Source of the DNA: Streptomyces longispororuber
GTDB lineage: Bacteria > Actinomycetota > Actinomycetes > Streptomycetales > Streptomycetaceae
Direction: 5' to 3'
Length of the DNA stretch: 64,000 bases
Assembly (NCBI RefSeq): GCF_024448165.1
Contig: NZ_JAMOLN010000008.1
Coordinates: 33,176-97,175, forward strand
Positions 60,573 through 64,000 of this stretch are shown in pieces (positions within the stretch are counted from its first letter, which is position 1; each line of letters begins with the position of its first letter). The translations under genes and the position numbers were made by a program. The notes beneath the pieces are model-generated. The model had not been told where the DNA came from. It did no database searches and worked only from the letters and a program-made list of their open reading frames with translations.

Positions 60573-61820
60573 ATGGGCAGGGAAACGGGCGCGTCGGTCG
60601 CCGTGGTGGGCGGCAGCATCGCGGGGTGCGCCGCGGCGCTCGCCGTGCGGCGGGGCGGCATCGGCTCCGTCACGCTCTTCGAGCGCGCCGAGGGGGCGCT
60701 CGGCGAGCGCGGCGTCGGAGTGGCGCTGCACAACGACCGGTACGCGGAGCTGGCGGCCTCCGGGTACGTCGACGCGGGGATGCCCTGGGTGCAGATGGCG
60801 ACGCGCCGCTGGTACGTGCGCGACGACCACGGCGACGGGCCGCTGGGCCGGCGGATCTGGAGCGCGCCGTTCCCGTTCCGGACGTACAACTGGGGCCCGT
60901 TGTGGCGGGAGTTGAGGCGACGGGTGCCGTCGGACGTGGACTTCCGGTCCGGTGCGCCGGTCCGGGAAGTGACGGCGGCGCCGGACGGGGCCGGGGCGCT
61001 GGTGCGGGTCGGTGACCGGGCGCCCGAGCGGTTCGACCTGGTGGTCGGCGCGGACGGCTACCGGTCCGTGGTGCGGGCCGCGGCCTGCGGGGCGACGCGT
61101 CCGGTGTACGCCGGGTACGCGGCGTGGCGCGGCGCGTTCCCCGTCGAGCGCCTCGGCGATCCGGGGCGGTGGCCGGAGGACGAGTGCGCGTACGTCGTCT
61201 TCCCCGGCGGCCATCTGGTCGTGTACCGCATCCCGGACCCCGGGACCGGCGGCCACCGCGCCAACTGGGTCCTCTACACGACACCGCCGCCGGGCCACGA
61301 CGCGGCGCTCACCTCGCCGACGAGCCTGCCGCCCGGCACGGCGTCGGACGCGCTGCGGGCCCATCTCGCGTACGTGGCCGCGGAGTTGCTGCCGCCGTAC
61401 TGGGGTGATCTGGTCCGCCTCACGACGCCGGACGAGCTGATCCTGCAGCCGCTGTACGACTTCACGGCCGACCGGTACACCGCCCCCGGGATGCTGCTGA
61501 TCGGCGACGCGGCGACCGTCGCGCGGCCGCACACCGGCGCGGGCTCGGTGAAGGCGCTGCAGGACGCGACGGCCCTGGAGGCCGCCCTGACCACGGCCCC
61601 CGACCTGCCCGCGGCCCTCGCCGCCTACGACGCGGACCGCGCGCCCGCCGGCCGCACCATGGTCGACCTGGGCCGCCGCCTCGGCCACGCGATGGTGGAG
61701 TCCACCCCGGACTGGCGGTCCCTGGACGCCGCGGGTCTGGCGGCGTGGTGGCAGGGGATGGACGGGGCGAAGGCGTTCGGCGGGCGGGAGTTGGGGCGCG
61801 GCGCGCGGGCGACGGGCTGA
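60573..61820 (+). CDS. FAD-dependent monooxygenase (PHBH-like)
   Basis: A 415-residue flavoprotein of the aromatic hydroxylase type. Motifs: dinucleotide-binding VAVVGGSIAGCAAALAVRRG, the DG motif DLVVGADGYRSVVR and the GD motif MLLIGDAATVARPHTGAGS. ATG 60573 has CGGGGAG in front. Substrates of relatives include salicylate, urate and antibiotics; nothing nearby identifies this one. A urate oxidase role would fit the purine theme but cannot be concluded. Confidence 0.9.
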   Translation: MGRETGASVAVVGGSIAGCAAALAVRRGGIGSVTLFERAEGALGERGVGVALHNDRYAELAASGYVDAGMPWVQMATRRWYVRDDHGDGPLGRRIWSAPFPFRTYNWGPLWRELRRRVPSDVDFRSGAPVREVTAAPDGAGALVRVGDRAPERFDLVVGADGYRSVVRAAACGATRPVYAGYAAWRGAFPVERLGDPGRWPEDECAYVVFPGGHLVVYRIPDPGTGGHRANWVLYTTPPPGHDAALTSPTSLPPGTASDALRAHLAYVAAELLPPYWGDLVRLTTPDELILQPLYDFTADRYTAPGMLLIGDAATVARPHTGAGSVKALQDATALEAALTTAPDLPAALAAYDADRAPAGRTMVDLGRRLGHAMVESTPDWRSLDAAGLAAWWQGMDGAKAFGGRELGRGARATG

Positions 61821-61881
61821 GACCGGGTCCGGTCCCGGCCTCGTTTTGGCATCGCCCCCGCATGATCCATAGGATCCGCCG

Positions 61882-63147
61882 ATGATCACTAGACAACGGC
61901 TGGCGGCGGGCGCGTGCGCCCTGTTCGCGGCCCTGGCCCTGGGCGGGCTCGCGCCCGCCGGGGCGTACGCGGACGAGCCGGACAGGCCCGCACCCAAGGT
62001 CGAACTCGTGCTGGACGTCAGCGGTTCCATGCGGGCCCGCGACATCGACGGCGACTCGCGGATGGCCGCGGCGAAGCAGGCGTTCAACGAGGTGCTCGAC
62101 GCGACGCCGGAGGAGGTCGAGCTCGGGATACGGACGCTGGGCGCGAACTACCGCGGCGACGACCGCAAGACGGGCTGCAAGGACACCGAGCAGCTCTACC
62201 CCGTCGGCCCGCTGGACCGCACCGACGCGAAGACCGCCGTCGCGACGCTGCAGCCCACCGGCTGGACACCGATCGGCCCTGCGCTGCTGAAGGCGGCCGA
62301 CGACCTCGGCTCCGGTGACGGGACCAAGCGCCTCGTCCTCATCAGCGACGGTGAGGACACCTGCCAGCCGCTCGACCCGTGCGAGGTGGCCCGCGAGATC
62401 GCCGCGAAGGGCATCGGGCTCACCATCGACACGCTCGGCCTGGTGGCCGACACCAAGACGCGGCAGCAGCTGTCCTGCATCGCCGACGCCACCGGCGGCA
62501 CCTACACCTCGGTCCGCCACAAGGACGAACTGACCGACCGTGTCGGCCAGTTGGTGGACCGCGCCGCTGATCCCGTGGTCACTCCGGTCGCCGTCGACGG
62601 TACGGCGCAGTGCGCCGACGCACCGGAGCTGAAGCCCGGTCTGTACACCGACCGGGAGAAGTTCGGCGAGCACCGCTTCTACCGGGTGGCCGTCGAGCCC
62701 GGCAAGGAGCTGCGGGCGTCGGTGAGCGTCGCGGCCGACCGAGCCGTGAACCGGGACTACGGGGTGCTGCTGCGCGCGGTGACCACGCACGGCCGGGAGA
62801 TCGTCCGCGGCCAGGAGGCGGGCGACGGACGCACGGACGTCATCTCGACCGGGCTGCGCTATCCGAAGGCGGAGGCGGACGACAGCGACGAGGCCGAGGC
62901 CGAGACGGTCTGCCTCCAGGTGTCCCACTCCTACTCCGCGCCCGCGTCGGTGAAGACCACGCCGGGCCTGCCCGTCGAGCTGACGGTCGACGTGGTGGAC
63001 GGCCCCGACGAGGCGTCGGACGTGGCGGCCTTCGGGCTCGGCCGCGGCTGGTGGTTCCTGGCCGCGCTGGTCGTCGTCGGCTTCGTCGCGGGTGTCGTGT
63101 GGGGCTGGATCTCGCGTTGGCGTATCGCTGTCTGGAGGACCAACTGA
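61882..63147 (+). CDS. Secreted, membrane-anchored von Willebrand factor A protein
   Basis: A 421-residue protein: signal peptide to ~residue 30 (ending GAYA-DE), a VWA domain at ~40-215 with the complete MIDAS start LVLDVSGSM (Asp45, Ser47, Ser49), the central Thr in GWTPIGPALL and Asp in VLISDGEDTC. A ~160-residue beta-rich domain follows, and the C-terminus is one transmembrane helix (FLAALVVVGFVAGVVWGW) with a basic end. The domain is therefore outside the cell. It overlaps the next gene (TGATG), so the two are expressed together. Confidence 0.9.
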   Translation: MITRQRLAAGACALFAALALGGLAPAGAYADEPDRPAPKVELVLDVSGSMRARDIDGDSRMAAAKQAFNEVLDATPEEVELGIRTLGANYRGDDRKTGCKDTEQLYPVGPLDRTDAKTAVATLQPTGWTPIGPALLKAADDLGSGDGTKRLVLISDGEDTCQPLDPCEVAREIAAKGIGLTIDTLGLVADTKTRQQLSCIADATGGTYTSVRHKDELTDRVGQLVDRAADPVVTPVAVDGTAQCADAPELKPGLYTDREKFGEHRFYRVAVEPGKELRASVSVAADRAVNRDYGVLLRAVTTHGREIVRGQEAGDGRTDVISTGLRYPKAEADDSDEAEAETVCLQVSHSYSAPASVKTTPGLPVELTVDVVDGPDEASDVAAFGLGRGWWFLAALVVVGFVAGVVWGWISRWRIAVWRTN

Positions 63148-63893
63148 TGCGTAGCAGACGGTATGTCGCGGGGGCGCTGCTGGCCCTGACGGCCCTGGCG
63201 GCGTTCGCGGGTCCGGCCGCGGCGGCGGACCCCGACGACGACGCGAAGAAGGCGCCGGCCGAGGCGGGCACGTCGTTCCGTACGGCCGCGCAGTTCGAGC
63301 AGGGCCAGAAGGCGACCGCGAGCGCGTCCACGGGTGACTACCTGTACTGGTCGTTCCCGGCGGACGCGGGGCAGCGCCCGACGGTGAAGGCATCGGTCGA
63401 ACTGCCGGACGCGCAGGCCCGGCACGGTGCGCAGACCTGGCGGATCGACGTGTACGACGGGCTGCGCCGCCGCCAGTCGTGCAGGTACGGGACGCAGGCG
63501 CGCACGGTGGCCGCGGACGCCGCCCGGGTGGACCTGGCCTGCACGCTGCGGACCGTCCGCGCGTGGTCGGAGCCGTGGGCGAACGACCCGCTGCCCGGCA
63601 CGTACTTCGTGCGACTGACGGTGACCGGGCTCGCGGACGCCGATCTGGGTCTGCCGGTGACGGCGTCGGCCGAGGCCACCTCGCGGGACATCGGCGGCGC
63701 GGCCGCGGTCGACGGCACGCTGTCCGCTCCGCTGGTGCCGGGCACCGTCACCGCGTCCGACGACCAGGACTGGTCGTCCGGCTGGTGGACGAGCCGGTGG
63801 CTGTGGACGGGCGCCGGTGCGGTGCTCGCCGCGCTGGCCGGGATCGGGGGGTACGCCCTGACGCGGGGCTCGGGCCGTCCGGCCGGAGTCTGA
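63147..63893 (+). CDS. Exported, C-terminally anchored partner of the VWA protein
   Basis: A 248-residue protein: signal peptide (YVAGALLALTALAAFAGPAAA), a beta-rich domain with SFRTAAQFEQGQKATASAS, YLYWSFPADAGQRPTV and GTYFVRLTVTGLADADLG, and a C-terminal helix (LWTGAGAVLAALAGIGGYAL). It has two cysteines (CRYGTQAR and LACTL) that could form a disulfide. CTGGAGGA precedes the ATG. Its pre-C-terminal region resembles the second domain of the VWA protein in style. No known family; probably a complex with that protein. Confidence 0.82.
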   Translation: MRSRRYVAGALLALTALAAFAGPAAAADPDDDAKKAPAEAGTSFRTAAQFEQGQKATASASTGDYLYWSFPADAGQRPTVKASVELPDAQARHGAQTWRIDVYDGLRRRQSCRYGTQARTVAADAARVDLACTLRTVRAWSEPWANDPLPGTYFVRLTVTGLADADLGLPVTASAEATSRDIGGAAAVDGTLSAPLVPGTVTASDDQDWSSGWWTSRWLWTGAGAVLAALAGIGGYALTRGSGRPAGV

Positions 63894-63906
63894 CGTCCGC
63901 ACGCAC

Positions 63907-63935
63907 GTGGGGCCCGGCCGACCGTCGGGCCCCAC
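63907..63935. terminator. Hairpin terminator after the VWA operon
   Basis: GTGGGGCCCG (63907-63916) and CGGGCCCCAC (63926-63935) form a perfect 10-bp stem with a nine-base loop; a second hairpin, CGGGGGCG-g-CGCCCCCG, follows at 63951-63967. Confidence 0.7.
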
Positions 63936-64000
63936 CCGGGGGACGGGTGACGGGGGCGGCGCCCCCGACCCGCTCCTCAGTCGTCTGCGGGGCCCGGTCC

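Noticed and set aside
63977..64000. Possible 3' end of a minus-strand gene (ending in Asp-Asp-stop)
   Set aside because: Only seven codons are in the window; its position behind convergent hairpins is suggestive but it cannot be supported.

Overview
The window is chromosomal DNA of a high-GC actinomycete, almost certainly Streptomyces or a very close relative. The signs are a heavy G/C bias at third codon positions, many GTG starts, ATGA/GTGA gene overlaps, promoters that place the start codon 6-8 bases after the -10 box (leaderless mRNAs), and typical Streptomyces gene content (gluABCD glutamate uptake, an AllR-allantoin-malate synthase block, RNase Sa, MocR and ROK regulators, three NarL-type two-component systems). 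No tRNA, rRNA, CRISPR array, insertion sequence or phage gene was recognised. Coding density is high and no gene-free stretch exceeds 300 bases.

Layout. 0-5 kb: an aminotransferase/nitrilase operon of probable pyrimidine or ureido-acid catabolism, a coiled-coil hypothetical, an XRE repressor divergent from a methionine aminopeptidase, and an FKBP-like lipoprotein. 5-9 kb: histidine kinase/regulator pair divergent from an ABC-2 exporter. 9-15 kb: gamma-glutamyltransferase, a membrane-anchored hypothetical, and gluABCD. 15-22 kb: a secreted SGNH esterase with an extra N-terminal domain, exonuclease III, an isochorismatase-fold protein lacking the usual cysteine, a metallo-beta-lactamase-fold hydrolase, fused PcaDC, and a DUF389 membrane protein. 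22-29 kb: a sugar ABC system (ROK kinase, ATPase, permease, two paralogous binding proteins, GntR regulator). 29-38 kb: a divergent cassette of a peptide/oligosaccharide-type ABC importer (dppABCDF-like) on one side and LacI plus a GH5-type beta-mannosidase-like enzyme on the other. 38-42 kb: a Gfo/Idh dehydrogenase, then PaaI thioesterase, cytochrome P450 and a ROK regulator. 42-46 kb: a second two-component system, RNase Sa, an EamA exporter and an SDR. 47-50.5 kb: allantoicase, allantoinase and the IclR regulator AllR. 50.5-54 kb: a MacB-like ABC exporter with a third two-component system. 54-60 kb: universal stress protein, MocR regulator, molybdenum cofactor nucleotidyltransferase, malate synthase. 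59.5-64 kb: HipA-like kinase, FAD monooxygenase, and a von Willebrand A protein with a secreted partner.

How the pieces fit. Allantoinase and allantoicase split allantoin toward glyoxylate, which malate synthase (8 kb away) condenses with acetyl-CoA; sequence elements shared by the allB/allR and aceB upstream regions suggest AllR controls both. The sugar ABC system and the Gfo/Idh dehydrogenase lie 9 kb apart but carry the same candidate operator (TTTGTC-NN-GACAAA) in the same position relative to a -35 box. This suggests one GntR regulon that was split when the LacI/GH5/ABC cassette was inserted between divergent promoters. A further unexplained feature is a set of four hairpins, mostly at convergent gene ends, whose loop sequence (GGGGAACTGCG) is conserved while their stems differ.
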